Assembly (NCBI RefSeq): GCF_021582895.2
Contig: NZ_CP091139.2
Span: forward strand, 2,356,001-2,420,000
Direction: 5' to 3'
Length of the DNA: 64,000 nucleotides
DNA from: Microbacterium elymi
Lineage (GTDB): Bacteria > Actinomycetota > Actinomycetes > Actinomycetales > Microbacteriaceae
Shown here piece after piece: positions 19,286 through 29,159 of the stretch. The notes under the pieces were generated by a model. The model was not told the origin of the DNA. It searched no databases and saw only the letters and a program-made list of their open reading frames with translations. A program made the position numbers and the translations under genes. Positions within the stretch are counted from its first letter, which is position 1. Every line of letters starts with the position of its first letter.

Positions 19286-20294
19286 ATGTCGAAGCGTCTC
19301 GCCGAAGTGGCGCGCAAGGTCGGGGTCAGCGAGGCGACCGTCAGTCGCGTGCTCAATGACAAGCCGGGGGTCTCGGATGCCACGCGGCAGGCCGTGCTGA
19401 CCGCGCTGGACGTGCTCGGCTACGAGCGCCCGACGAAGCTGCGCGGCGAGCGGGCCCGGCTGGTCGGCCTGGTGCTGCCCGAGCTGCAGAACCCGATCTT
19501 CCCCGCGCTGGCCGACATCGTCGGCGGGGCGCTGACGCAGAACGGCTACACCCCGCTGCTGTGCACGCAGAACGCGGGCGGCGTCACCGAGGCCGACTAT
19601 GTCGACCTGCTCCTGCAGCAGCAGGTGTCGGGCGTGATCTTCCTCGGCGGCAACTACAGTCAGGCCGCCGCAGCCCACGAGCACTACGACCGGCTTGCGC
19701 CGGGTGAACCTGCCCACGGTGCTGGTCAACGCGCGCATCCCGCGACTGGCCTTCGCGACGGTGTCCACCGATGACGGGGCCGCCGCCGAGCAGGCGCTGC
19801 CGCATCTGCATCAGCTCGGGCATCGCCGGATCGGGATGCTGATGGGCCCGGCCGATCACATCCCGTCGCAGCGCAAGCTCGCCGCGGCGCGCGCACTGCT
19901 GGAACGGCTGGGCACCCCGCTGTCCGACGAGATGATCGTGAACGGGCTGTACTCGCTCGAGTCCGGTCAGGCCGGCGGCTCCCGGCTGTTCGGCAACGGC
20001 GCGACGGCGGTGGTGTGTGCGAGCGACCCGCTGGCACTGGGTGCGGTGCGCGCCGCGCGCAGGGCCGGCCTGCGCGTCCCGCAGGACGTCAGCGTCGTCG
20101 GATTCGACGACTCCGCCCTGATGAGCTTGCACCGAGCCGCCTCTGACGACGGTCCGCCAGCCGATCGAGGCGATGGGCCGGACGGTCATCGAGCGCTGCT
20201 CTCGCAGATCGCCGGCACGGCGGCCGGCGGCGACGAGCTGCTGTTCGAGCCCGAGTTGGTGCTGCGCGGATCCACCGGGCCCGTCGCGGCCTGA
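19286..20294 (+). CDS. LacI-family regulator of the alpha-glucosidase operon (three frameshifts)
   Basis: A 335-residue repressor after restoration. The helix-turn-helix is RLAEVARKVGVSEATVSRVL, followed by the hinge (TRQAVLTALDVLGYERP) and the effector domain. One T is added near 19694 (CGGCTTGCGCC) and another near 20131 (GAGCTTGCACC); one base is lost near 20204 (GAGCGCTGCTC). The net effect leaves the original stop at 20294 in use. It lies upstream of a GH13 glucosidase and sugar importer, so a MalR/AglR-like role with an alpha-glucoside effector is likely. Confidence 0.87.
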
Positions 20295-20316
20295 CCCTGG
20301 CATGATCCGGCGCGCC

Positions 20317-20365
20317 GGCTCCGGCATCTTCGGGCGCGCCCGGCTCCGGCATCCTCGGGCACGCC
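20317..20365. repeat. Tandem 25-base direct repeat
   Basis: Two copies of GGCTCCGGCATC(T/C)TCGGGC follow each other at 20317-20340 and 20342-20365, differing at two positions. They lie between the LacI stop and the GH13 promoter. Internal CCGG/GGGC complementarity could form weak hairpins. No function is apparent. Confidence 0.6.
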
Positions 20366-20410
20366 CCGGCATGCGCGCCCTCGCTCCAACCCCTCCGAAA
20401 TCATAGTTTT

Positions 20411-20434
20411 GCAGACTTCTGTTCAAGTCTTGCG
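20411..20434 (+). promoter_or_regulatory. Putative LacI operator before GH13 operon
   Basis: GCAGACTT (20411-20418) and AAGTCTTGC (20425-20433) form an imperfect inverted repeat around CTGTTC. The right part CAAGTCTTGCG matches the CAAGTTCTTGCG core of the exact palindrome at 19258 apart from one T. It therefore probably binds the LacI protein encoded just upstream (inference). A GCAGC-type calling error may also have altered the left arm. Confidence 0.45.
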
Positions 20435-20495
20435 CTCAGCCATGAACAAAGCTACATTCGACGCATTGCAGGAAATCGACCGAATGAGGAGCCCT

Positions 20496-22258
20496 GTGGA
20501 CGACGACGTCCTGACCAGAGTGGACCGGCGCGACGACGATGAGCCATCGCGTCACGACGCCTGGCCGACGCCCTCGTCCGCCGACGCACAGTGGTGGCGC
20601 AAGCGCCGTCATCTACCAGGTGTACGTGCGCAGCTTCGCCGACGGCAACGGGGACGGCACCGGCGACCTGGCCGGCGTGCGCTCCCACCTCGGGTATCTG
20701 AAGGACCTCGGCGTCGACGCGCTCTGGTTCAACCCGTGGTACCCGAGCCCGCTGGCCGACGGCGGGTACGACGTGCAGGACTACCGGGCCATCGACCCCC
20801 GATTCGGCACGCTGGCCGAGGCCGAGGCGCTCATCGCCGAGGCGCTGGCCCTCGGCATCCGGACCATCATCGACGTCGTGCCGAATCATGTCTCCGATCG
20901 GCACCCGTGGTTCCAGGCCGCGTTGGCGGCGGGGCCGGGCAACCCGGAGCGCGAGCGGTTCTGGTTCCACCCGGGCCGCGGCCGGAACGGCGAGCTGATG
21001 CCCACGCGGTGGGAGTCGAACTTCCAGGGGCCGACCTGGACCCGCACCACCAACCCCGACGGCACCCCCGGCGAGTGGTACCTGCACCTCTTCACCCCGG
21101 AGCAAGCCCGACCTGAACTGGAATCATCCGGACGTGCGCCGGGAGCACGAGGACATCCTGCGGTTCTGGTTCGACCGGGGCGTTGCCGGCGTGCGGATCG
21201 ACTCGGCCGCGCTGCTGATCAAGGATCCCGACCTGCCCGAGGTGGGCGAGAAGCCGGACCATCCCACCGAGGACCGGGACGAGCTGCACGACGTCTACCG
21301 CGCGTGGCGCGCGGTCGCCGATTCGTATCCCGGCACCCGCATCCTGGTCGGCGAGGTGTGGGTGCCCGACATCGTGCGCTTCACCAACTATCTGCGCCCG
21401 GACGAGATGCACACGGCCTTCAACTTCGACTTCCTCGCCCGGCCGTGGGGTGCGGACCAGTTCCGGGACTCGATCCAGGACACGCTCGCGGCCCACGCGC
21501 CGGTGCACGCCCCCAGCACCTGGGTGCTCTCCAACCACGACGTGACCCGCCCGGTCACCCGGTACGGGCGCGAGGACACCGCCTTCGCATTCCTGAAGAA
21601 GCGCTTCGGGGTGCCCACCGACCCGGAACTCGGCCGGCACCGGGCGCGCGCCGCCGCACTCCTGGTGGCCGCCCTTCCGGGCAGCCTGTACATCTACCAG
21701 GGCGACGAGCTCGGTCTGCCCGAGGTCGAGGACCTGCCGCGCGAGCTCATCCAGGACCCGATGCACTACCGGTCGGGGGGCATCGACCCGGGACGGGACG
21801 GATGCCGCGTCCCGCTGCCGTGGGCCGGGGACGAGCCGCCGTTCGGCTTCAGCCCGGACCAGGCGGGCGCGGCACCCATCACGCCGTGGCTGCCGCAGCC
21901 GGAATCATGGCGCACCCTCACCGTGGCAGCGCAGGAGGCCGATCCTGGCTCGACGCTGCGGCTGTACCGGTCGGCGCTCGAGCTGCGCCGGCAGATCCCC
22001 GCCGCACCGCTGACCTGGATCGAGGGCCTCGGCCGCGACATCCTCGCCTTCCGCCGTGGCGAGGAGTTCGCCTGCATCGTCAACGCGGGCGACGAGCCGT
22101 TCGCCCTGCCCTCCCACCGGGCCGTCCTGCTGACCAGCGCCCCCCTGTCGGGCGGTCGCCTGCCGGGCAATTCCGCCGCATGGCTGCGGACCGACGCGGA
22201 TGCCGCGGCATCCGGGCCTGCCGAGAACTCGAACACCACCACCCACCCCGAGGGATGA
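20496..22258 (+). CDS. GH13 alpha-glucosidase / oligo-1,6-glucosidase (two frameshifts)
   Basis: A cytoplasmic family 13 hydrolase, 586 residues restored, with the (beta/alpha)8 signatures IYQVYVRSFADGNGDGTGDL, DVVPNHVSDRHPW, GVRIDSAALLIK (nucleophile Asp), ILVGEVWVPD (acid Glu) and LSNHDVTRP (stabilising Asp). It should split alpha-glucosides such as maltose, isomaltose or trehalulose-type sugars. The GTG at 20496 follows GAGGAG. One A is added near 20604 (GGCGCAAGCGCC) and another near 21104 (GAGCAAGCCC). It is followed by its importer genes in one operon. Confidence 0.92.
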
Positions 22259-22304
22259 TCCGGCGCCGAGAGGCCGACGCCGCCCTCACACGAAAGGAAA
22301 GACG

Positions 22305-23690
22305 ATGAAGTCACCAGGAAAGATCCTGCTCGCCGGTGCCGTCGCCGTCGCGACGATCGGCGCGCTCGCGGGCTGTTCGTCGGACGGCGGCAGCGGCACC
22401 GACGGCGGAAAGGTCCACATCGTGGTCGCCCCGGTGCTGCCGGGCGCCACCGCCGACGCCCTGAGCGCGCTCGCCGACCGTGTCGCAGAATTCGAGAAGG
22501 CGAACCCCGACATCGACGTGAAGGCCATCGAGTACCAGTGGACCGGCACGACGTTCGCCGCCGAGCTCGCCGGCGGCACGCTGCCGGACGTGTTCAACGT
22601 GCCGTTCACCGACTCGAAGACCCTCGCGAACAACGGCCAGCTGGCCGACATCACGAAGGACTTCAAGGAGACCTCCACCGCCGACAAGTGGAACAAGAAC
22701 GTGCTGGATGTCGCCACCGGCGACGACGGCAAGGTCTACGGCATCCCGTGGGGGCCGTATGCGATGGCGCTGTCGTACAACCGCGAGATCTTCCAGAAGG
22801 CGGGACTGGATCCGGACAAGCCGCCCACCAGCCTGGACGAGATCGCCGCGACCGCGAAGACCATCTCCGAGAAGGTGCCGGGCACCGCCGGCTACATGCA
22901 GATGACGCAGGGCAACACCGGCGGCTGGGAGCTGGCCACCCTCACCCAGTCGCTCGGCGGTCGGCTCGAAGAGGTCGGTGCCGACGGCAAGGCCACCGTG
23001 ACCGCCGACAACGACCAGACCAAGGCCGGACTGGCGTGGCTGAAGCGCATGCGCTGGACCGACGACTCGATGGGCCGCAACTTCCTGTTCGACTGGGGCG
23101 GCATCAACGAGGCGTTCGCCGCCGGCAAGATGGGCATGTACATGAGCGGCTCGGACGTGATCGGCTCGCTCATGCAGGCCAACGGGTTCGATCAGGCCAA
23201 GTACGGGGTCACCACGTTCCCGGTCGCGGATGCCGCGGACGCCGGCATCCTGTCCGGGGGCAACGTCGACGTGGTCAATGTGAAGGACACGCCCGAGCAG
23301 ATCGCCGCCGCGGTGAAGTGGATCGACTTCTACCGCACCGGCCCGACCGCCGACAAGGACGCCGCGATCAAGAACGCGAAGACCCTGCAGGCGGGCAACC
23401 AGGCCGTGAACGCGCCGACGCTGCCGGTGTTCGACAAGGCGACCTGGGAGCAGAACCAGGAGTGGGTCAAGCCCTACGCCAACATCCCGGCGGCCAACCT
23501 GGCACCGTTCACCTCCGGCATCTTCGACCAGAAGATCGCCCCCGAGCCGCCGCAGCACACGCAGGATCTGTACGGCGCGCTGGATGCGGTGGTCCAGGCG
23601 GTGCTGACCGACAAGAATGCAGACGTCGACTCCCTGCTGCAGGGCGTGGACACGAAGATCCAAGCGCTGATCGACGCCGACAGCAAGTGA
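22305..23690 (+). CDS. Alpha-glucoside-binding lipoprotein of ABC importer
   Basis: A 461-residue solute receptor. The signal peptide ends at lipobox LAGC (about residues 19-22). The mature part has FEKANPDIDVKAIEYQW, GGTLPDVFNVPFTDSK and INEAFAAGKMGMYMSGSD, all typical of the CUT1 maltose-type family. The ATG at 22305 follows AAAGGAAAG. The frame is intact. Linkage to GH13 suggests alpha-glucoside binding. A strong hairpin follows the stop. Confidence 0.9.
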   Translation: MKSPGKILLAGAVAVATIGALAGCSSDGGSGTDGGKVHIVVAPVLPGATADALSALADRVAEFEKANPDIDVKAIEYQWTGTTFAAELAGGTLPDVFNVPFTDSKTLANNGQLADITKDFKETSTADKWNKNVLDVATGDDGKVYGIPWGPYAMALSYNREIFQKAGLDPDKPPTSLDEIAATAKTISEKVPGTAGYMQMTQGNTGGWELATLTQSLGGRLEEVGADGKATVTADNDQTKAGLAWLKRMRWTDDSMGRNFLFDWGGINEAFAAGKMGMYMSGSDVIGSLMQANGFDQAKYGVTTFPVADAADAGILSGGNVDVVNVKDTPEQIAAAVKWIDFYRTGPTADKDAAIKNAKTLQAGNQAVNAPTLPVFDKATWEQNQEWVKPYANIPAANLAPFTSGIFDQKIAPEPPQHTQDLYGALDAVVQAVLTDKNADVDSLLQGVDTKIQALIDADSK

Positions 23691-23695
23691 CCGCC

Positions 23696-23736
23696 AGGCG
23701 TGCGGTCGGGACGCCCCGGCGCCCGACCGCACGCCT
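23696..23736 (+). terminator. 15-base-pair hairpin after binding-protein gene
   Basis: Perfect stem AGGCGTGCGGTCGGG / CCCGACCGCACGCCT with an 11-base loop, located five bases after the stop codon and 20 bases before the permease start. No T-run follows. Its position suggests partial termination or 3'-end protection, keeping receptor mRNA above permease mRNA (inference). Confidence 0.7.
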
Positions 23737-23756
23737 CACCCCGGGAGCACATCGCC

Positions 23757-24712
23757 ATGACCGCGACCATGACACCGACGGATGCCGCAAGCCGACATAC
23801 GTCTGGCGCCCCGCCGTCACAACCCGATCACCTGGGTGGAGCGCGGCGGCCTGACCACGCTGCTGTTCCTGATCCCGACCCTGGTCATCTTCGGCGTCTT
23901 CTCCTGGACGCCGATCGTCGAGGCGGTCGTGATGAGCTTCCAGAAGACGAACCTGGTCACGCCGGCCTCCTTCGTCGGCTGGGACAACTTCGTCGCGGTC
24001 TTCCACGATCCGGTGTTCTGGATCGCCATCCGCAACACCGCCTACTTCGCCGGCCTCGCGCTGCTGTTCGGCTATCCGCTGCCGCTGCTGGCGGCGGTGC
24101 TGATGAGCGAGTTCAAGCGGATGAAGGGCGTGTACAGCGTGCTGGCCTACCTGCCGGTGGTGATCCCGCCGGTAGTCTCGGTGCTGCTGTGGAAGATCTT
24201 CTACGACGCCGGACCGAACGGCGTGTTCAACACGGTCCTCGGCTGGGTCGGCATCCCGCCGCAGCCGTGGATCCAGAGCGCCGCCACGGCCATGCCCTCG
24301 CTCGTGCTGGAGGCGACCTGGGCCGCCGCCGGCGGCACCATCATCATCTATCTGGCCGCCTTGACCTCGGTGGCCCCCGAGCTGTACGACGCGGCTGAAG
24401 TGGACGGCGCGTCGATCTGGGGCAAGGTCTGGCATGTGACCATGCCGCAGCTGCGCGGCATCCTGTTCATCACCCTGATCCTGCAGATCATCGCCACCGC
24501 GCAGGTGTTCCTGCAAGCCGTTCCTGTTCACCGGCGGCGGCCCCGCCAACTCCACCACCACGATCCTGCTGCTGATCTATCAGTACGCGTTCACCAACAG
24601 CCTGGGCGTCGGGGTCGGCAAGGCGACCGCGCTGAGCCTGATGCTCGCCGTGTTCCTGGCGGTGCTCTCGATCGTCTACTTCCGGGTCACCCGGAGATGG
24701 AGCGACAATTGA
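23757..24712 (+). CDS. Sugar ABC transporter permease (MalF type; two frameshifts)
   Basis: A membrane subunit of 317 residues once restored. The first transmembrane segment is LTTLLFLIPTLVIFGVFS and the EAA loop reads DAAEVDGASIWGKV. One A is added near 23784 (GCCGCAAGCCG, shifting codon 9 onward) and one near 24514 (CTGCAAGCCG, just before FLFTGGGPANST). The C-terminus is VYFRVTRRWSDN. The second permease starts inside its last codons. Confidence 0.9.
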
Positions 24713-25677
24713 CGACCTCGATCCCGGCGCAGCGCGAGCGGGCGGATGTCGCCGCGCAACCGGCCCCGCGTCGCCGGCGCCGTCCGAAGGCGGCGGATGC
24801 CGCAGACCGGGGCATCCTGTCGATCGCCGACTGGCGCCGCCCGCACGTGCGCTGGTTCGGCACCGTGCTGAACTGGCTGCTGGGCATCGCCCTGGTCGCG
24901 GCGGGACTGCTGCCCCTGCTGTGGCTGTTGAAGTCGGCGGTCACCCCGACGCAGGAGACGCTGACCCACCCGCTGGCTCTGCTGCCGCAGGACTGGGCGT
25001 GGTCGAACATCGCGCGCGCCTGGAACGAAGTGCATATCGGGGACTTCTTCTTCAACACGATCGCGATGGCGGCCGGGTCGTGGGGTGTGCAGCTGCTGGT
25101 GGCCACCACCGGCGGATTCGCCCTGTCGGTGCTGCGGCCCCGGTACGGGAAGATCATCAGCGCGCTGGTGCTGGCCACGCTGTTCATCCCGGCGGTCGTC
25201 CTGCTCGTGCCGCTGTACCTGACGATCCTGCACCCGCCGCTGATCGGGCATTCGCTGATCAACACCTTCTGGGCGGTGTGGCTGCCGGCCGGAGCGAGCG
25301 CGTTCAACGTGCTGCTGGTGATGCGCTTCTTCGACTCGCTGCCGCGCGAGATCTTCGAGGCCGCGCGCACCGACGGGGCCGGCACGTTCCGGCTGTTCTG
25401 GTCGGTCGTGCTGCCGATGTCCAAGCCGATCCTCGGGGTGGTCTCGATCCTGGCGATCAACGCCTCGTGGGCCGACTTCCTCTGGCCGAACCTGGTACTG
25501 AACGACATCAGCGTGCAGCCGCTTTCGGTGCGGCTGCCGCAGATCGCGGCATCCACCGACCTGGGCGTCTACCTGGCCGCGCTGACCATCGCCACCCTCA
25601 TCCCGGTCGCGATCTTCCTCGTCTTCCAGCGCGCGTTCCTGAACTCCGGCGGCATCGGCGGCGCGGTCAAGGGGTGA
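24697..25677 (+). CDS. Sugar ABC transporter permease (MalG type)
   Basis: A 326-residue membrane subunit with a hydrophilic N-terminal tail of about 55 residues before the first helix WLLGIALVAAGLLPLLWLL. The EAA loop is EAARTDGAGTFRLF and the tail FLNSGGIGGAVKG is typical. The ATG at 24697 lies 16 bases inside the preceding gene; a TTG at 24709 is an alternative. No ATPase gene follows, so a shared ATPase elsewhere is expected. The frame is intact. The 3' end overlaps the convergent lipid kinase by 11 bases. Confidence 0.9.
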   Translation: MERQLTTSIPAQRERADVAAQPAPRRRRRPKAADAADRGILSIADWRRPHVRWFGTVLNWLLGIALVAAGLLPLLWLLKSAVTPTQETLTHPLALLPQDWAWSNIARAWNEVHIGDFFFNTIAMAAGSWGVQLLVATTGGFALSVLRPRYGKIISALVLATLFIPAVVLLVPLYLTILHPPLIGHSLINTFWAVWLPAGASAFNVLLVMRFFDSLPREIFEAARTDGAGTFRLFWSVVLPMSKPILGVVSILAINASWADFLWPNLVLNDISVQPLSVRLPQIAASTDLGVYLAALTIATLIPVAIFLVFQRAFLNSGGIGGAVKG

Positions 25678-26686
25678 CGGCGTCCGCGCGGGGGCGCGTC
25701 GCCGTGCGTCTGCTGGGCATCGCCACCTGCAGCGCCCCGGGAACGACCCAGCAGCGGATGTGGACGGCCTCGCCGAACTCGTCGCCGTCCAGCTCGACCG
25801 GCTTGCGCCGACTCGACGCCCGCCTCGATCTGCGGGCAGCGCAGGTAGCGGATCGACGTGTCCTTCCGGCGCTCGACGATGCGCCGCCCCGATCGGGTGC
25901 GCCGCAGCACGCTGTTGTCCCACCACACCTTGCGCCACACGCCCAGCCAACCGAACCAGCCGGTGGGCTGGATCATCGCGACATCTAGCAGGCCGTCGGT
26001 CATCGAGGCGCCCGGGATGAGCTCGATGCCGGCCGGCAGCGTGCCGCAGTTGGCGAACAGCATGCTCTGCACCCTCGCCGAGTGCAGGCGGTGCCCGTCG
26101 CGCTCGTACATCAGTCGGAACGGCTTCGCGTTCGGCAGTGATCGCGCCGCCCCGTCGACGTAGGCCACCCACCCCATGCTCTTCTTCAGCTGCGAGTTGG
26201 TGTTCGCGATCATCGCCGCATCCAGCCCCATCCCGCCCATCACCACGAACGCGTGCTCTTCGTGCGTGCCGTCGGGGCGGGTCAGCTTGCGCCATCCCCA
26301 CATCGATGGGGCGCACCTCGCCGTCGAACGTCGCGCGGATCGCGGCATCCGGATCCGCCAGCGGCAAGCTCGAGATTGCGGGCCAGCAGGTTGCCGGTGC
26401 CGCTGGGCACGATGGTCAGCGGCACGCCGGTGGAGGCCATCGCCTCGGCCACCGCGCGCACGGTGCCGTCGCCGCCGGCCACCAGCACCGCATCGGCCCC
26501 GTCGCGCAGCGCCTGGGCCGTGGCCTCCTGCCCGAGGTCCCCCGGAGTGGTGTGGTAGAAGAGCGGATGCCCCCACCCGGCCTTCTTCGACGCCTTCTGC
26601 ACGCGCGCGCGCAACTTCTTCTCGTCCACTTTGATCGGGTTGAAGATGAGCGCAGCGCGCCGATCCTGGGCGCGCTGTTCACTCAT
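25667..26686 (-). CDS. Diacylglycerol/lipid kinase family protein (three frameshifts)
   Basis: A 338-residue restored protein of the DAGK catalytic-domain family (YegS, DgkB, BmrU), which phosphorylates lipids such as diacylglycerol with ATP. ALIFNPIK starts the domain, and the nucleotide-binding loop is VLVAGGDGTVRAVAEAM with VPSGTGNLLARNLELP after it. One base is added near 26368, 26288 and 25811, each a GCAGC-type site (coding strand GAGCTTGCCG, GCGCAAGCTG and GCGCAAGCCG). Start ATG 26686. It is divergent from serS, with about 50 bases between the starts. Confidence 0.87.
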
Positions 26687-26739
26687 GGCCTCACGATAGC
26701 GGCACCGGGGCCGGCAGGGCCGCTGGCTAGACTTGTCGG

Positions 26740-28004
26740 ATGATCGATCCCGTCATCCTGCGCGAGCATCCCGAGCTGGTCAAGCGTTCCCAGGTCAAGC
26801 GGGGCGAGTCGCCGGAGTCGGTCGACGAGGCGCTCGCCGCCGACGCGTCGCGTCGCGCCGCCATCACGGCGTTCGAGGCTTGCGAGCCGAGCAGAACGCG
26901 CACGGCAAGCAGGTCGCGGCCGCGCCGAAGGATGAGAAGGCCGCGCTGGTGGCGCAGGCAAAGGAGCTCAGCGATCAGGTCAAGCGGGCCCAGCAGGCGG
27001 TGACGGCGGCCGAGGAGCACGCGCACGAGGTGCTGTCGCGGATCGAGAACATCGTGATCGACGAGGTGCCCGCCGGTGGCGAGGAGAACTTCGTCACGCT
27101 GCGCACGCACGGGCAGCGCCCGACGTTCGCGTTCACCCCCCGGGATCACCTGGAGATCGGCGAGAAGCTGGACGCGATCGACATGGAGCGCGGCACGAAG
27201 GTGTCGGGCAGCCGCTTCTACTTCCTCAAGGGCGCGGGCGCGCGGCTCGAGTACGCGCTGATGTCGCTCGCGCTCGAGCGGGCGCTGGATGCCGGATTCA
27301 TCCCGATGATCCCGCCGACCCTGGTGCGGCCCGAGGTGATGGAGGGCACCGGATTCCTGGGCCAGCACTCGGACGAGGTGTACCGGCTCGAGAAGCAGGA
27401 CCTGTACCTGGTCGGCACCAGCGAGGTGCCGCTGGCCGGCTATCACATGGGCGAGATCCTCGATCTGACGGCCGGGGCCAAGCGCTATGCCGGATGGTCG
27501 ACCTGCTACCGCAGCGAGGCCGGCTCGTACGGCAAAGACACCCGGGGCATCATCCGGGTGCACCAGTTCAACAAGCTGGAGATGTTCGTCTACACCACGC
27601 CTGAGGATGCCGAGGCCGAGCACCTGCGGCTGGTCGGGATGCAGGAGCGGATGCTGCAGGACCTCGGCCTCGCGTACCGGGTGATCGACGTGGCCGCCGG
27701 CGACCTCGGGTCGTCCGCGGCGCGCAAATACGACATCGAGGCGTGGGTGCCGACCCAGGACGCGTACCGCGAGCTGACCTCGACATCCAACTGCACGACA
27801 TTCCAGGCGCGGCGGCTGGACATCCGCTACCGACCGGACGGCGGCAAGACCCAGCACGTCGCGACGCTGAACGGGACGCTGGCCACCACCCGCTGGATCG
27901 TCGCGCTCCTGGAGACCCACCAGCGCGAAGACGGCTCGGTCGTGGTGCCGGAGGTGCTGCGGCCATACCTCGGCGGGCTCGCAGTGCTGGAGCCGGTGGC
28001 GTGA
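26740..28004 (+). CDS. serS: Seryl-tRNA synthetase (one frameshift)
   Basis: Charges tRNA-Ser with serine. It has 421 residues: an N-terminal coiled-coil arm (about 30-100) that grips the tRNA long arm, then the class II core with motif 2 [20 protein letters not shown] and motif 3 region [17 protein letters not shown]. As sequenced, the frame breaks near 26880 at GAGGCTTGCGAG; the family text EALRAEQN fits GAGGCGCTGCGAG, a net loss of one base. An indispensable gene with such a break strongly supports sequence error. Interestingly, both tRNAs in the window are tRNA-Ser. Confidence 0.95.
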
Positions 28005-28899
28005 CGTCGGCCCGGCTGCCCGCGACCGGCAACATCGAGATCGAGGACCAGGCCGAGGCCGCAGACCTGGTCGAGCAGGTCGCGGACCGGGTCGCGACGC
28101 GGATGCTGATCGCCCTCGATGTGGACGGGACCGTCATGCTGCAGGACGAGTCGCTGAGCCCGGGGATCGTCGAGGCCGTCGGCGCCGCACAGGCCGCGGG
28201 GCACGAGGTGATGCTCGCGACCGGCCGCAGCTGGAGGGGACTCACGCGGTCCTGTCCGCACTCGGCCTGGACCCGGAGTACATCGTGTGCTCGAACGGGG
28301 CCGTGATCATGCGCCGGATCGAGGACGGGCCGGCGGGCTACGACCGCTACGAGCGCTTCCACACCGAGACGTTCGATCCGGAGCGTGTGCTCCGGCTGCT
28401 GCACGAGAGCGTGCCGGATGCGCACTACATGGTGGAGCTGCCCGACGGGCAGCGCCTGTACACCGAGCCGATGGATGACTGGAACCTCCGGCTCGCGCGC
28501 CGGGTGTCGTTCGACGAGCTGTGCGCGCAGCCGGTCTCGCGGGTCGTGGTCGTCTCGCCCGACCGCACCGAGCAGGACTTCGTCGAGCTCGTGCATCGGA
28601 TCGGCCTGAACCAGGTCTCGTATGCGATCGGATGGACGGCGTGGCTGGACATCGCCCCGATGGGCGTCGACAAGGCGAGCGGCCTGGAGCTCGTGCGCAC
28701 ATGGCTGGGCATCGACCGCGCGCACACCCTGGTGATCGGCGACGGACGCAACGACCTGGGCATGTTCGCCTGGGCGCTCGAGCACGGAGGGCGCGCGGTG
28801 GCGATGGCGCAGGGCCCGCAGGAGGTGCGGGATGCCGCGGGCGAGACCACGCTCTCGGTGCAGGACGGCGGCGTCGCGGCCGTCCTGCGGGCGCTGTAG
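28001..28899 (+). CDS. Cof-type HAD hydrolase (one frameshift)
   Basis: A 299-residue HAD-superfamily phosphatase of the Cof/YidA type. Motif I is [15 protein letters not shown], preceded by an N-terminal tail of about 35 residues. Motif III/IV is [13 protein letters not shown]. Such enzymes dephosphorylate sugar phosphates or cofactors. One base is lost near 28235 (AGCTGGAGGGG, expected CTGGGAGGGG), beside CGCAGCTGG. The GTG at 28001 overlaps the serS stop, so the two are co-transcribed. Confidence 0.87.
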
Positions 28900-29007
28900 C
28901 CCGGCCCCAGCTCGCTGAGCGAGGCCGCGCGCAGCGCGCCCGAGACGAAGCGTCCGTGGCCCCACCGCCCGGTAGACTCGACCAGGTCCGGCGGGCGTGC
29001 CCGCCGG

Positions 29008-29092
29008 GGAGGGTTGTCCGAGCGGCCGATGGACCTGGTCTTGAAAACCAGTGGGCGGCAATGTCCCGTGGGTTCGAATCCCACACCCTCCG
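29008..29092 (+). tRNA. serT: tRNA-Ser(UGA)
   Basis: An 85-base class II tRNA. Acceptor stem GGAGGGT pairs with ACCCTCC and the discriminator base is G. The anticodon loop CTTGAAA carries anticodon TGA, closed by stem CTGGT/ACCAG. A long variable arm (GGGCGGCAATGTCCC) and the T-arm GTGGGTTCGAATCCCAC complete it. CCA is not encoded. The long variable arm is the serine identity element. Confidence 0.97.
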
Positions 29093-29106
29093 CTCTTCGA
29101 AACGAT

Positions 29107-29149
29107 GATGCGGGCTGTCGGCGCAGAGTCTGCACCGACAGCCCGCATC
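29107..29149. terminator. Bidirectional terminator between tRNA-Ser and esterase
   Basis: A perfect 15-base stem GATGCGGGCTGTCGG / CCGACAGCCCGCATC with a 13-base loop. It lies between the tRNA gene and the convergent esterase stop, where both transcripts must end. There is no clear T-run, as is common in GC-rich actinobacteria. Confidence 0.8.
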
Positions 29150-29159
29150 GGGGATGTGC

